This document shows, one piece after another, positions 13,940-27,000 of a stretch of 64,000 nucleotides of DNA. Within the stretch, counting starts at the first letter, position 1. Each line of letters begins with the position of its first letter. The stretch lies in the NCBI GenBank assembly GCA_947462335.1, contig OX381721.1, positions 11,545,910 to 11,609,909 on the forward strand, given 5' to 3'. The notes under the pieces are model-generated. The model was not told the DNA's origin, searched no databases, and worked only from the letters and a program-made list of their open reading frames with translations. Source of the stretch: Harmothoe impar. Lineage: Eukaryota; Annelida; Polychaeta; Phyllodocida; Polynoidae. The position numbers were made by a program, and so were the translations under genes.

Positions 13940-14183
13940 CTTGTGGTCTCTTGTCTAATCTCAGTGAGAGTCTCAGGTACTTGAGGGTGCTGGGAGTGTG
14001 ATGGATCCTCCTGCAGGTGATAAAGGTAATCCAGTAACAACTCGGCACACCTGATACATGGCAGCCTTAAACTCTCTGAATTAGGTCACGCCGACGCTAC
14101 CAAAACACAGCGGTTGACCCAGAACGCATGCGCCGTCACGCCTGGTGTCTCACTGGCCGCACACCTGGTTTAGTTCGCAGGTG
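13309..14183. promoter_or_regulatory. Dense cluster of ten CAGGTG/CACCTG E-boxes
   Basis: Exact CAGGTG or CACCTG hexamers start at 13309, 13331, 13427, 13482, 13849, 13869, 14014, 14048, 14162 and 14178. Uniform base use predicts less than one in this span. This E-box type is bound by Snail/ZEB-class repressors and by class I/II bHLH factors. The cluster surrounds the candidate first exon of the glycosidase gene, so I infer a promoter-proximal regulatory region. Function is not shown by the sequence. Confidence 0.55.
13940..14100 (-). other. Candidate 5' UTR exon of the glycosidase gene
   Basis: The minus strand shows a good donor (CACAAG then GTAAGC) with the last exon base at 13940, in the correct direction to splice to the acceptor just before the ATG at 10423. 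No other strong donor was noticed nearer the ATG. The upstream end (transcription start) is a guess; no TATA box is obvious. Confidence 0.3.
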
Positions 14184-14697
14184 AGAAAAGGTAAAGAGGG
14201 CGCCACCGTACGGCTAGTACACGTATGTACAGGTATTACATCTACCTTCTACTTTCATCGCAACTTTGAAAATTGCAAGAGGAAAACCATCTGAGAATAA
14301 ATAGAAGTCGATAAAGTACATGTTGTGAGAGCACGGCCCGGGGTTTAGAGTATTGTGTAGAATGGAACTTGGTAATCGACCAACCAATGTACCTTTGTTT
14401 TCCTAAAACACCATTATTGATTACCTTTCTTGTTATTTCTAGCTTTAAGACTAGTACAGAACCATAAACATCGACTATCTAATCTACGTATGTTGATTAA
14501 ATTTTATTTTGTACTAGTACTTTTGTAGTCTGAGTTAAATATTTTGAATTGTCATATCATAGATGAAGACAAGACACAATGAAACAAAACCCCATCTAAA
14601 ACAGTGTATCCGGTATAAAAAGTGAGTGATACCCAGGCCACCGCACAAAACCAGTTCCAAAGTGACCTTCCTGAAGCTTATTATGATGATTTGGAAA

Positions 14698-14847
14698 GGG
14701 GGCTTCCATAAAGTATGTACGCAATTGACCCTCACTCCCTAAAGTTCCTGTACACATTAAAATAAAGGGTTTATGTACGCAAAGATTTTCAGAAAATAGA
14801 CCACCCCCCCCCCCCCATTCGTGCGTACATACTTTATGGTAGCTCCC
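14698..14847. mobile_element. 150-bp MITE with inverted ends
   Basis: The left end reads GGGGGCTTCCATAAAGTATG and the right end, reverse-complemented, GGGAGCTACCATAAAGTATG; both continue with TACGC. The interior is short and holds a C13 run. The ends resemble those of the larger element at 40815-42023, so the two probably belong to related Harbinger-type families. Flanking AA/AAG may be the target duplication but is not decisive. Confidence 0.75.
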
Positions 14848-14910
14848 AAGGGGATATCTCAAAATATTGCATTGTATCTGAATTTGGCAGAAAAACTTTT
14901 GTATACACAC

Positions 14911-14990
14911 TGGAGGTTTTTCATTAATGGGCCAACAGGGCACCCCCTTTCAGAGAGGGTGTAGTGGAAAAGTTATAGATAGTAGATTCT
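14911..14990 (+). repeat. Dispersed repeat shared with 30853-30935
   Basis: Both copies contain TTTTTCATTRAT, then GCCAAYAGGGCACC, then TCAGAGARGGTGT and a run ending near CTCTCA. The second copy is in an intron of the LDLa/EB receptor gene. I do not recognise the family. Confidence 0.55.
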
Positions 14991-15267
14991 CTCATGAGCA
15001 GTCCAATAATGTATACTTTGTCTAGTGCAATGAGGCTCGTCAGGACAGATTCTCACGGGAGCGAGGACAAGAAAATCCTTCCAATCTTAAAATTGATAAT
15101 CTTAAAAACGTTAATAACATTTAAGATTATAACACTCACCGAATATAGATGGCGCCACCATATTTATATGCAGTCTTACTCTGGTTCCGAACATTTATTA
15201 TTTACATGTGCATCCTCTACAATGTTGACCAATGTAGGATAGCATTGGTTGTTGAATAACATAATTA

Positions 15268-16322
15268 TATCATGGGAGGCTCTCCCTCCCAAACCCCATT
15301 TTTCTTCTTTTTTTCCCCTTCTTTAGCATGGTAAATATTGGGAACCAGAGTAAGTGGCGCCAGCTATATTTGGCGAGAATTATTAAGACCATTGACAATC
15401 TTAAATAAAGCATGTACACTAGTTCCAAAATGAGCCTATAGTAAATTGGACACCTACAGTACCAATAGTAATACATACCTCGCATCGAGTCTGAGTTTCG
15501 GTGGGAGTAGCGCAGCGTCCACTGAAACAGCCCATAGGGGCTCGCTCTGGAAGTCAGCTTTAGACAATCATAGTCTGCGGACACATGTGGACAGTCGAGG
15601 GAAAAGGGTCCTCCAAAGGTTAAACTCAATTATAAAATTGAGGTCATCAGTTTTCCAGTGATATATTTCGTTAGCAGGTACCACTTTTAGTTGTTGAGAA
15701 CTGCCTCGTTGAATATGTGTGGACACTGTCCAATCTCAAATGCCAATAAGCTCTATCTTACTTTGTTTGACAGATATCTCTATCTAATTAGCATAATTAT
15801 GGAAATTCCTAAATATCCTACCCTTTTCAAACATTTGGTCACAGCTTTTAATCTTAAAATGGGATTTACATTCCGTTTTCAGCATAGAAATCTTTGTGGG
15901 GCCTGAAATCATTAATTTCTAAAAGAAATTCAATTTAGAATGAAAATGATGTTTCCATGGCAACCAACAAGCGCAAAAACACCAATTTAGGCCCAAAAAC
16001 GTTCTTTTTACATTCCAAATATGGAAGGTTTTCACTAAAATTGGAATTTTTTAAAGTGGCTTATTGTATTCTCCATCAAAAATTAGTATAGAACAATTTT
16101 TATGATATTTTGAACATTGTTGGCTATATGGAGCCCCCTGGTGGCCAAAGTTGGTACTAAAAATCCCTCGCGGAGGTCCCTTTTCCCTTGTTGATCCACA
16201 GTCATGTTCTGTGCACAGACTTAATCTAGTGCCACATACGTGACCTATGGTACCTCATGATTGCCTTATAGAGTATAAAAAAATAATAATAACAGGCATA
16301 GGGAGCAGAGCCTCCCATGATA
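15268..16322. mobile_element. 1.06-kb element bounded by TATCATGGGAGGCTCT inverted repeats
   Basis: The left boundary reads TATCATGGGAGGCTCT and the right boundary is its reverse complement. TA on both outer sides would fit a TA target duplication. The interior has no long ORF, so it would be non-autonomous. A short block, roughly GTGGCGCC then AGCTATATTTGGCGAG, occurs inside at about 15353-15390, just outside on the right at 16356-16390, and inverted on the left at 15134-15163. This suggests nested or repeated insertions. Confidence 0.55.
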
Positions 16323-19235
16323 TATTAGTTAACAAGGCTATATGTAGGTCTACTAGCGGCGCCATCTGTATTTAGTGAGCACTGTTCTCAAATGTGATTT
16401 CATAACTTTAGTTTGAGTTAGAATATTTGAATAATTCTTTCAGTTTTGGAAGGCTTATGCGCCATAGGATGAACCATGGACCTATATAGACATTCATGGA
16501 TGAACCTATGGGAATTTAGACTTTTAAATGTGTTTGGACAAATGTGTTTAAATTAGAAACATATTATTTACAATGTGGGCATGAAGGCTGCCCTCACACT
16601 CAGACTGCCTAAACCCTACAAGGTGGTTTGACATGGGACTCTGTTTACAGCCACATATAAAGTGTCACTTGCATTGGGGTCTAGGTCTCAGTGAAGGAAA
16701 TCCTTCTTCTATATACTTTAATATAGCAGAAACGCAATAACAAGTACCAGGACATTTACAACTTCTGAAAATCAACTTTGACCTGAAAGATACACCGTTC
16801 CAACAAGACATATCCATCCAAAATGAGCTACTGACCACGGAAAATTTCAACACTGGTCGGTAGCGGTAAACCACCTGAATTCCACCCGAATTTGCACTGA
16901 ATAAATTGCATGTTCACTGATCCCCAATCTAGGCTTCTAGCCTTTGAAAAATATGTTAACTTATTGAGAATCCCTTTCCTATTATTTGATTGACATTCAG
17001 CAGCATGTGTACAAGTTTTCATAATAATATTATTGGTATCATTTCCAAAATAATTATTGGCCATTCAGTGTTCATGCAGTATCCACTTCTGACCATAATC
17101 GTGACTCTATGACTCTCAGTTTTCTGTGGGATTACCATCAGTGAGACCTCAAATTCACCTGCGTCACCATATGCCCTCTGGTGAAGAATTTGTGAATTAC
17201 AAATCACGCTGGGATTCCAGTGGCACATTTATGAACTACATGTTCTACCCTAGCATTCTGGTAACCTGACTGGAGTCTGGGTGCAGCCCACTTCTATGGT
17301 CATTCATGTATATTATCACAGGGAGGTCTACAGCCTAGCATTCTGGCCCCTTTAAAGTTTAATTGCTCTTTTTATGTGTGGTGGTGCCACTGTACCACCC
17401 TCTCCTTCTAAGGTCTAGAATTAGCTGCAGACAGGGGGATGGGAGGGTGATAGTGGTCTTATGTGGGTGTAATGAGGTGCGATTGGTGAGTGCATAGATG
17501 TGACCACTACGTGTACATGTATTTTGAGACATGAGGAGAGGGCCTGCTGGGCCCCTCCCCCTGTATCTGGAGGCAGGGACAATATCATGAGCTGCTCTGG
17601 GGCGCAGGTTCAGAGGGAAGGAGAGCTGGCTCTGTGTGTAAAATGTTGAAACAGTGTGAGAAGTAAGAGGTGGTAGGCAGTAGAAGACCACTGACCACTA
17701 CTGGTATTTGTAAGAAATAAGAACTTGGTCTGATATGTACTGATAATTATAGTCTACTACAAACAGCCAGCGCAGGCATTGCATTGTAATAATTAAAGCT
17801 GGGCCGTCAGGGAATAAGTTCAGCATTTTCCATACATAGACTAAAATAACAGGTCCACCAGAGGGAAGTGTTTGGACAGGGGACCATGAGCATTGTCCAG
17901 CCACAACATATTCACCCTATCTTGTGCCCTTAAGAGCCCTCTTGTGAATCAAAACTGAACTATATTCAAAGGTGCTTTTGGCCTCACTTCAACCATGACG
18001 GTCAAGCTTTAAGTTCATGCATCAACCAAAGGGCTGTTGTCTTTACTCTGATCTAAGATTCAGATCTAAGGGTTTTGAACACCGTTAAATCTATATTGTA
18101 TAATCATAAATAAATCAAGACGGGTTTTGTCTTCATTAAAAATGACATCAATTTAATCAAGTAGCATTTTCAAACAATTAACCATGTATCCATTTCAATA
18201 TTTATTTACAATAATGCATTATTATTTACACCGGGTCCATTGCTCAACCAGAATTACTTGAAACAAGTTTAATGTTATTGCATAGATTTTTAGAGAACAA
18301 AAAGTCAGATCTCGCAATAAAAAGAATATTAGAAATATTGGTTTGTAGATAATCATAAGGTGATTTATTCATTCTATCAGAAAATGATGGATGGGACATC
18401 ACATGTCCATCGAAAGCTATTTATATAATATTTTTTAAAGCAATAAGATATGGAAGATCCTCTCTAGATATATTGTTGGAATCGAAATTAATGCAATGTA
18501 CAATGAAATTATAAATGACCGTGGAGAATACTGTAACTGCCACAATATCATCAATATGCACCACAACCCCGCCCCTGGAATCTCCTTAATATAGACATAG
18601 TGCCTATGGCAAGTAAATAACCACACATAGGTATATAAATAAGTTGTAAAGTGAGATTGAAACTTAAATATCACAGTTTATGAATAATTACATTGGGATG
18701 AAAGCTTCCTTGACTTGGAAGTGATCGTCCATAGCTCCTCTGTGGCGCTAAATGCTGAAGGCAAAATAACATGAGAAACAAATTAGCTTCAATCTCCTCC
18801 TTCCCGTGAGAAGCAGCAGCCTTGAAATAAGCGTAATATATGGTGCCTTTCTGTAGTTCATTTTGGCTGACTTCATCGTCAGTCAGTTATGATAACTTAA
18901 TCATAATTATTCAGCAATGTGACTGTCATTCTGGCTAGCCTCTTCTTTCAACATCCTGATATCTATCTCCAGTACCAGCCCCTGATACATTGGTAAATCA
19001 CGTTGATGTATCATCCGGCTGGGTAAGGTTGAACGGACTTGATGCCCACGACTTGATGCCCTACTTAGCAGTCTACCTTACTTAGGATATCGTTACTAAG
19101 GAGGTCGTCCTTGCTGCCCACCTTTGAGGTGATGGAGGTGATGTCTCTGAAGAAGGACTTATCCCTGATGACAAGTCCAGCTAGGGGCAAAGATAACACA
19201 AAAAGGCATTATTATAAAGGTGGTCTATGTTCGGA

Positions 19236-19480
19236 CAGGGATTTAACCCTTCAAGGACGCATGGCGCTAAAGTATGGCATTTGTCGTCATGATATGCCAA
19301 TGCAGCCTCGGCGAGTAACTCGCCGGGGTCTGCCTTCTTGCATCATGCTGACCCTTTGGGAGTTCCTCAACCTCACAAGGTCAGCATGATGCTTGAATGC
19401 AGCACTGGGTCTGGGAGTTACTCACCAGGGTTGCATTCATGCATCATGAACACCATGCCTTAATGCATCATGCCGTCCTT
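19236..19480 (+). repeat. Dispersed repeat, copy 2 (TGCATCATGC family), with internal repetition
   Basis: The unit has AACCCTTcaAGGACGC, GTCATGATATGC, GAGTAACTCGCC and TGCATCATGCTGACC. A related inverted block follows (GGTCAGCATGATGC, then GAGTTACTCACC, then TGCATCATG), giving a partly palindromic layout. It is related to 8548-8662 in opposite orientation. Confidence 0.5.
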
Positions 19481-19933
19481 ACATGGTAAAACGGCAGGCC
19501 AATTCACTATCTACCATAACAAGTCTCTGAGAGGTGTAAATCTAGAGAGAATTTCAGGGAAACAGCAAATGAAGACAATAGCACAGAACACAAGCAGACA
19601 GTAGAAGGTAATATTTCTGAGAGCACTATGAGATTGAAAGTCGATTGTCATGTATCTCTGATATATAATGCTTGTGTGAAAATTCTCTATTCTTTCTTGA
19701 TATGTGGGAAATATACTAAATTGTAGCATGGCATTCCCTTGTTTTGCTGCACAATGCAGTTTTAATGTATAGCAGTGAAGTAGATTTATACTGTACATAT
19801 TTTATGGAGTCAACATGTCAAGCCAACTACACACTCAATATATATATATGGGTATTTTACAATGTAGTTAGTTTGTTAGATAATTTCATATCCTAATGTG
19901 CCATGGGTTAGAAATTGTATGTCATATATGCAC

Positions 19934-20345
19934 AAGGCCAAAAAGAAAAGTCTTTCAGGCGACATGGTCCAAAAAATTAGGGTAGCTAGGTCGGATTTCT
20001 TTTCCTCTTTAATGTTGGAGGTACCTGGAATGACTCACGGACCACCACATTGATTCGTGGGTCATCAGGATGACTCACTGATTCTTACAATTACTAGGAA
20101 TAATATTATCATGAAATTGTTGGACATTGTTGTTAAAAAGCAATATCCTGAGATCAGAAAATTAATTGGGCATAGGATATGTTCTTCCTGACCAAAATAT
20201 TCCTAACATTTCCGAAGAAATATGAATATTTTGCAAAAAGTAAAAAAATTAATTCTCCAAAATCCGAGAAAATGCTAGGGTCAACCATTTTTTTGAAACT
20301 ACGATCGGGTTGCCTGAAACACACCATCTATTTTTTTTTGGCCTA
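19934..20345 (+). mobile_element. MITE with GGCCAAAAA...TTTCAGG inverted ends, copy 1
   Basis: The left end is AAGGCCAAAAAGAAAAG followed by CTTTCAGGCGACATGG. The right end, reverse-complemented, is AGGCCAAAAAAAAA then GTTTCAGGCAACC. An internal stretch (TAGGGTAGCTAGGTCGGATT) matches the reverse complement of the element at 58959-59210, so these are two family members. Confidence 0.7.
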
Positions 20346-23300
20346 CGTAAAATTGTTAGTTAGAGTTAGTTTGAAGATATTTTCTTAGTCAATAATGTTA
20401 TTTGCAATTAGTGTAGTAAACTCAAAGTAAGATTTATTCTTCTACTCTGAGGTTAAGGTAGTAGTATTTTGACTGGATAAGGGTCACTTTCCTTTTAGCC
20501 CAATGAGGCAGTTTTCACTAAATGATCTGTGGAGGAGTCTATGTAGCCAAATTGATAGCTTGACACTAGTAGTTAGTTTTGCCTGTTTGAGGAAGGACAC
20601 AAAGTAATAGGAAAGGAGGAATACTACTTTGGTAGAAAAATTACTTGGAATTCGAAAGATAGGATTTTCAGTAAGTTCCCCTGATCCATATCTAGTACTA
20701 AGAGTTACTAAGAGTACTAGAGGTATTAGTCATATTCTAGGACCTTGTTCTGGGGAAGTCTGATCTTGGCAAAAGATGTAGTCTATTGTTTCTATGGTGT
20801 GTAAATAACTGTGGGAATACTATGGAGAGAGAAAATGACTCTAACTGGAGCAGGAAAGCTAACTACTTGTATTTGCAAAAATTTCAAAATTTCAAAATAT
20901 CCTTTGAATTTTAAGTTGCTCTTTTCTGTTTCCTGACCCTTACCCAATATGCCTATGAGTACCTTAATGATATGCATTTGTGTTATTAACCACATGTCAG
21001 TACCTGCTCCTTTGGGAGTACTAGTGAAGTCTGGAGAAAAAAAGAAATAGGTACAGTAAGTGTGGACAACCACAGGATAAAATGGTTAATTCAACAGTAT
21101 TTCCATTAAGCTGCATGAGTTTATTTCATACAGTTCTTAATGGCTTAATGTAACCATTATAATTTGAAGCTATGGGGTATGGTTATTGGGGGGTTACATT
21201 GAATTTTGACATGTTGCTGCAGACTGATATAATTTCAATTTGTGTCTCTTTTTTCTCATTATTTTTCGTTTTTCCCCTTTTCCCCATTTTGACCCACTAT
21301 AAACTATAACTTACTACATTTATACATCTTTAAACGAGAAATTTTGAAATCTGAAACCACAATAGACATTGCATACTCTGAACGATGGAACGGTCATTTG
21401 CACAGTCAAACAAAACACGGGGCTTTGAAACTGGTAATTTTGTTAATGATCAATCAAACCCTGACCCACAAACCAATAGTTCAAATGTGTATTCCTCAAT
21501 AAATACAGAATTTTGAAACGAATGATAATTTCAGCACCAAAAGCGACACGTTCCTCCACCATTTCCCAATTTCACACTTGCAAAATAAAAGCACAAATTC
21601 CCAACAGCCAGAACATATAGAATTAAATTCACAGGTTGGTATTAACCAGCAGCAAGCAGGGTACATTATCTACTAATGTGGGTTGATTAACTTATCGCGC
21701 GCACTATTAATTGGTATTGCTTGGGATCTAGAAGCATGCAGACTTACTCTGTCATATTTTCTAAGTTAAATTCTACACTACTTAGGACTACTTACTTAGG
21801 GACATGCATTGTTATGATTTAGCTTAAATGCCTTTTCCAGCTTGCTATTTGTTGCTTACACATTGGCAATACTTACCTTTTACATGTAAACAAACCCCTA
21901 TCCCTTACACAACGCAAACGTGCAAATGATACTGAGAATAGATTAGGACAATAGTAGATGGCAACGACCGCTTTTCATGAGATACCATGGTTTGTGGGAG
22001 GGACAATGGCAGTGGCAAATCAGGCCTAGATTCTATTCTACACAGTTTACCAGGAAGATTTACAGCATTGAATTTGGGTCAAAGAAAACAGGTCAACCAT
22101 AAGGAAATAAATAACTAGCTACCAACCATATGGCACAAAATTCAAAATGTTGAAAGGAACTAAATAATCATAATAGAAATTGCGTTTGAATTGCTTCCAT
22201 CCAAATCTGATGTGGGGAAGCCTAAGTTAAGCACACGGAGGGCCTTGGGGGTATAGGTTATACTAGTGGTTATTAATAATTATGGGGTATTGTATCTACG
22301 GAAAGAAGGTATTAGATAAATGTACTATATACTACAGTTATGATGTAAAGGTCCAGTTGTAAGGTCTTGTTGTAGTGTCTTAAATAGGTGTCAGAGGGAG
22401 TGTGACAAAGAAGGGAAAGCAGAAACTAACATTACACTATAATATATGCTACGTTCTACCCTATACCTCACAGTTTATACATACATTTTCTAAATCCATG
22501 TGTGATAGATTTCATCCGGCCTTGGTGGGTGAAATGATAGAGGTAATGTTAAAATATAATTTGATAATACAAAGAAAATTGAACCCACCCATAACCACTA
22601 AATTATATAAAGATATTGCTGAGCCAGTCATGTAAATGGTTAATTTCGGGAGATCTTCATTAGTTGTTATCTTTTCAGGATGTGAATTACGGTGGAAAAT
22701 TCTTAATACACTGGCTTGCAAATATAATTCGAAATCTACAAAAAGGCTAGAAATCAATTTGACACATGAACATTTGTTGTGACCTATAACCTCCTCTGCA
22801 TATATAAATAATTGGGTTATGTATTATAACATCTTCCATTATTAACATTTTAGTGGAGTAAGGATCCTGTTATAAGAGGGGGGGGTTCTAATTTGGAATT
22901 CAGTTTATCGTTTATTACACACTGACGTTCAACATTATATTAAAGGGATTTGATTCCAACAAAGTATAGTATATATTGCAAAAGTATAGATTACATTTTC
23001 GCATAGGTTAGGACCGTTCTTCCAGCCAGGCTTAAAGTTTGATATCAAATTATATCAGGATTTTTCCATAATGTTACCAGAAATGTGTGTAATAACAACT
23101 GTAAACCAGATCTGATGAGGGTGATGGAAACAGTTAAACAATAATCTATTTAGATACACAAAAATATGTATCCCCACATAGATTTTTGTATTATTAATTA
23201 GATTATATATGCGCTTATACATATCAATCCAATAGGTATATGCTGAGATAATGGGTCTTCAATACAGAACATCGGGGATATGATGTATAAATGTGATCAA

Positions 23301-24026
23301 TAGAAGGTGTAAACTGGATTTGTCACACAGTAGAAGCATCAAAAGGTCATGATACTGTCTGTATCTTGCAAATCCCACCTGGGCAGTCAACCATCTTTAC
23401 ATGAATATCCAAATATGGTTGTAGAACATATGTAAAAATTCAAATTTGTGGCTGTGATGTACTTCAAACAGCATTATTTTCTTTTCACCAACCTGTTCCT
23501 GCATGAGTTTATATACTTAAGACTATAATATTTTACATGAACCAAAACCAGCCCTGCCACCCACTGCCTCCTTGTAAATGAAAAATTGTTCTCACCTTTC
23601 CCGGCTGCTAATATTGATTGAAAATCATATGCACATAACTATCAAAATATTAACTGTCGAGTGAAATAGTTTTAAAATGTGACAATTTGAATTAAATATC
23701 ATGGTTGATATTGATATGGTCGTATGCATGTTAATAATTGGAGGAGGGCATTGCTAACCAGCAATATTCAGTATAAATCATTATTCTATTTCCAGAAATA
23801 AAGAACATAATCAAAACTATTTGATCATTAAATGGAACAAAAAGGGACTAAATTATAAAAACAAGAATGATGAGTTTTGCCTCCAAGGCTATCTCAAACC
23901 TGAGTATATTTAGGTATGTTTTGGGGAAGGGAACTATTTAGATTTATGGGGACTTTTTGGAAAATGTTGCTTTTTCTCAAAGCGTTCGTTGTCATCTGTT
24001 TCTTGCAGAGAGTGGTTATTAGTAGG

Positions 24027-27000
24027 TTACAACTTATGATTACATGTATCGTCATTGTCTAGGCTCCAGTCTGCACCTATTTCTGGAAGCGTATGCAGCG
24101 CGGTGTCGTGAGGGGCGGTGAAGTTGGTAATAGTTGGAATAGCAGCCATCCCAAGATCACGGTATGGGTCGCCGCGCCCATACTTTTCCCGTTTTGATTT
24201 TATATTTCTGAAAGAGGCCAGGGTTAATGAATCAGATATTATTATTATAAAGGTAAAGAAGCTACAATTGAGACATCTACTGAGTTGTTATGCATTGGAT
24301 TGATTATTATTTCATTTCACAAAAGTATTTATAAGGATTCCACATCAGCGGTTCATAAATTTGCAATATGTATAAACAACTCAATGCACAGGCAATCATG
24401 TATTAGCAGATCTCTCAACGGAATTGAGATTTGAATTAAGTACATTATATATTATTCAGGGTGATTGAAATATGAAGTGAGTGTGTACTATTCAGGAATG
24501 CTACCTACGACACTTGCCACCACTAGAAAGATATATACAGTTTTTGTAAGGCCTGTATTTTACACAAGACTTTTCAACTGCCTCCGTGTCTTGTAACTTA
24601 CGGTGTACATGTCGCCTATTTTCCTGACATGAGATAAGAATACATCTATGCTTTTATGATGAACAGCGAATTTTAGTTATTATGTTAACTGAAAGCGATC
24701 CAAATTATAGAATGCTCCTGACATATATTTCAAACATCATGATGATATGAACCCACAAGAAGAAAGACTTACCCCGTCCGAAATTCAGACATGAAAAAGT
24801 GTTATATCTATTGAAAGCATTGCATATGTCACTGCATTTGTCTTTTCTCTTGTTAGAATATATTTACTGATGCAGGAAGAATCCACCAACCTATTCTTCT
24901 TATCCTGAATGTTCTTGTAGGTTAGCATAACTACTCCTGTAATTAATGGTGGGAGCAGCAGCGCCACAATAATTAAGGCAACTGCAAAATAGAAACATAA
25001 TTGTTTAAAGTATATTTGATTCCTAATCTAACTAGGTAATTGCTCTACTGGATCAGTTATGCCTACATGTTCCTCACATAGGAAAGTCACACACAGTTTG
25101 AATAGGCTGTACTGGTAAACTTCTTGACTAGATACAATGTGTGCTTATTATGTAATAGAAAGAAGGAATATCGAATATGACTATATTGTTGTTGTTATTA
25201 ATAAATTGGCATAGTTATCATAGAAATGTATACGAGGTGGTTTGAATATCTTTTCCAACCCCGAAAGAAGCAAAGCAAGATAATTTTATATTTGTTCTCA
25301 GGTGGAAGTAAGACAGTATCTGCATACCTGAAGTTATAACAGTTAATGTGTCTTCTGCATGTGTGCAGTTTCACTCGAAGAATTGAACATGTCATATGCG
25401 AATATCTAATTCCTAACGTCTTGTCCAAAATTCGATGTTTCACTTTTATCCGCAGGTGGACATACATTATACATTATAGGATACCTTAAAGTCTCTGTGG
25501 AGTCACTTACTTGCCCATGGTTGACATGTGACGAAATCGGTACATCTGAATGGAGATAAACGATCGTTTTTGGTAGTTATAAAGAAAAATATATTTTAAA
25601 AAAACCTGCACTGGTCAACATACTTTATCATATAAGCTGAGGAAATTGTTGCATATCAATTTCAGTCAAGTTAATTTTCTTCGTTCGGTCATAAAGAGTA
25701 TATCTCACAATCAATTTATATCACATTGTATACCTTTAATTGAACCCTAATATGCATGTGTGTATTAACCCATGAATATCATTACTTACTCTTCTGCAGT
25801 GGATGCCCCAGCTGAAAGTGGAGAGAGTGGCTGTGTAAGTGGTATAAGGGTATTACATTTACGTAAGAGCTTACTATGTCTTTTTTCCTAATGGCGTCCA
25901 ACAAATAGCCATGTAAATTGACTCTAAGTCCTAAAGATTTAGGGTTTATTGTATTATACAAAGATTTCAAAAAGTAGGTAAATGACTGTAGCCATGTACA
26001 CTCTGGTCTAGTGAGACAGTTTGAAGGGGCACTCACTATCTATACAGAAGTAGAGGTCAGGGCTGGTCTCATAACCTGGACCACAGATGCAGGTATTGTT
26101 GGAGGTGCACAGAGAGTTGTCAATGCCACAGTCTGCATCACCTGAACATGAGTCCGTTCTCAAAATGCGACGTCGACATGTAGTGGTGTTCTGAAAGCAC
26201 ATACAAAATTGAGTAACCAAAGGCGAAGGTGTAGTCTGATGTGAAATTCAAACCTTTAAAGGAGTCGCTGTTTAGGCATAGAATTAATTGAGTTTGTTGT
26301 AACAGTGCAACAATGAAATAATTGGACTTTTTGAATTTGGTATACTTGTCCTTAACACTATAGCAATTGTGGAAGGGAGCGATTAACCACTTGCAAAAAG
26401 AAACTTCATGTGCAAACAAGAAACTAAATATTTTGCCTAGGTATGTTATAGTAACATAAAAGATGAGTTATTAGAGAATGGTTTGTTGCCTCTTATTCTA
26501 GGGCATCTTATCTTATGATTGGATAATCAAACACTTAACATTGTCCATCTTAAATTAGGTGACTTTAGACCGATTGTTTCTAATCAAATCGATTACAGAA
26601 CATATTATACATACAATCGTAGGTGAAAGTAAACCATTTGTAAAAAAAACTTCATGTGCTCACAAGAAACTCATGTTCAACCACTTTTCGTTTCTATCAA
26701 GGATGTATGAAAGCAAATAATTATTTTACACAGATGTTGAGGGTGAACACAATGAGGAAACAATACATCAGCAAAGTCAACTGTTTAGATCTACATGGTT
26801 TCAGAATGATTTCATCAAGAATCAAATAAACAAAGATACACACTTCCCATATTCTTCATTTGATACATAAACAATATTTAGTTTGTAAAGAAACTTTTGA
26901 AAGGGAAGATGACTTTCCGGAATGGCAGTTCAGTAGGTAAAAGTTTCCACCTCACACGCACGTTGAGCACCGACATTTTATTGCTTTCCAAAACATAGGG

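Larger units (their letters stand above)
14184..24026. other. Gene-poor intergenic region with repeats
   Basis: No exon with consistent splice sites and coding character was recognised on either strand. The region holds the MITE at 14698-14847, the inverted-repeat element at 15268-16322, the repeat at 19236-19480 and the MITE at 19934-20345, all listed separately. The remainder is AT-rich DNA without visible structure. Confidence 0.5.
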
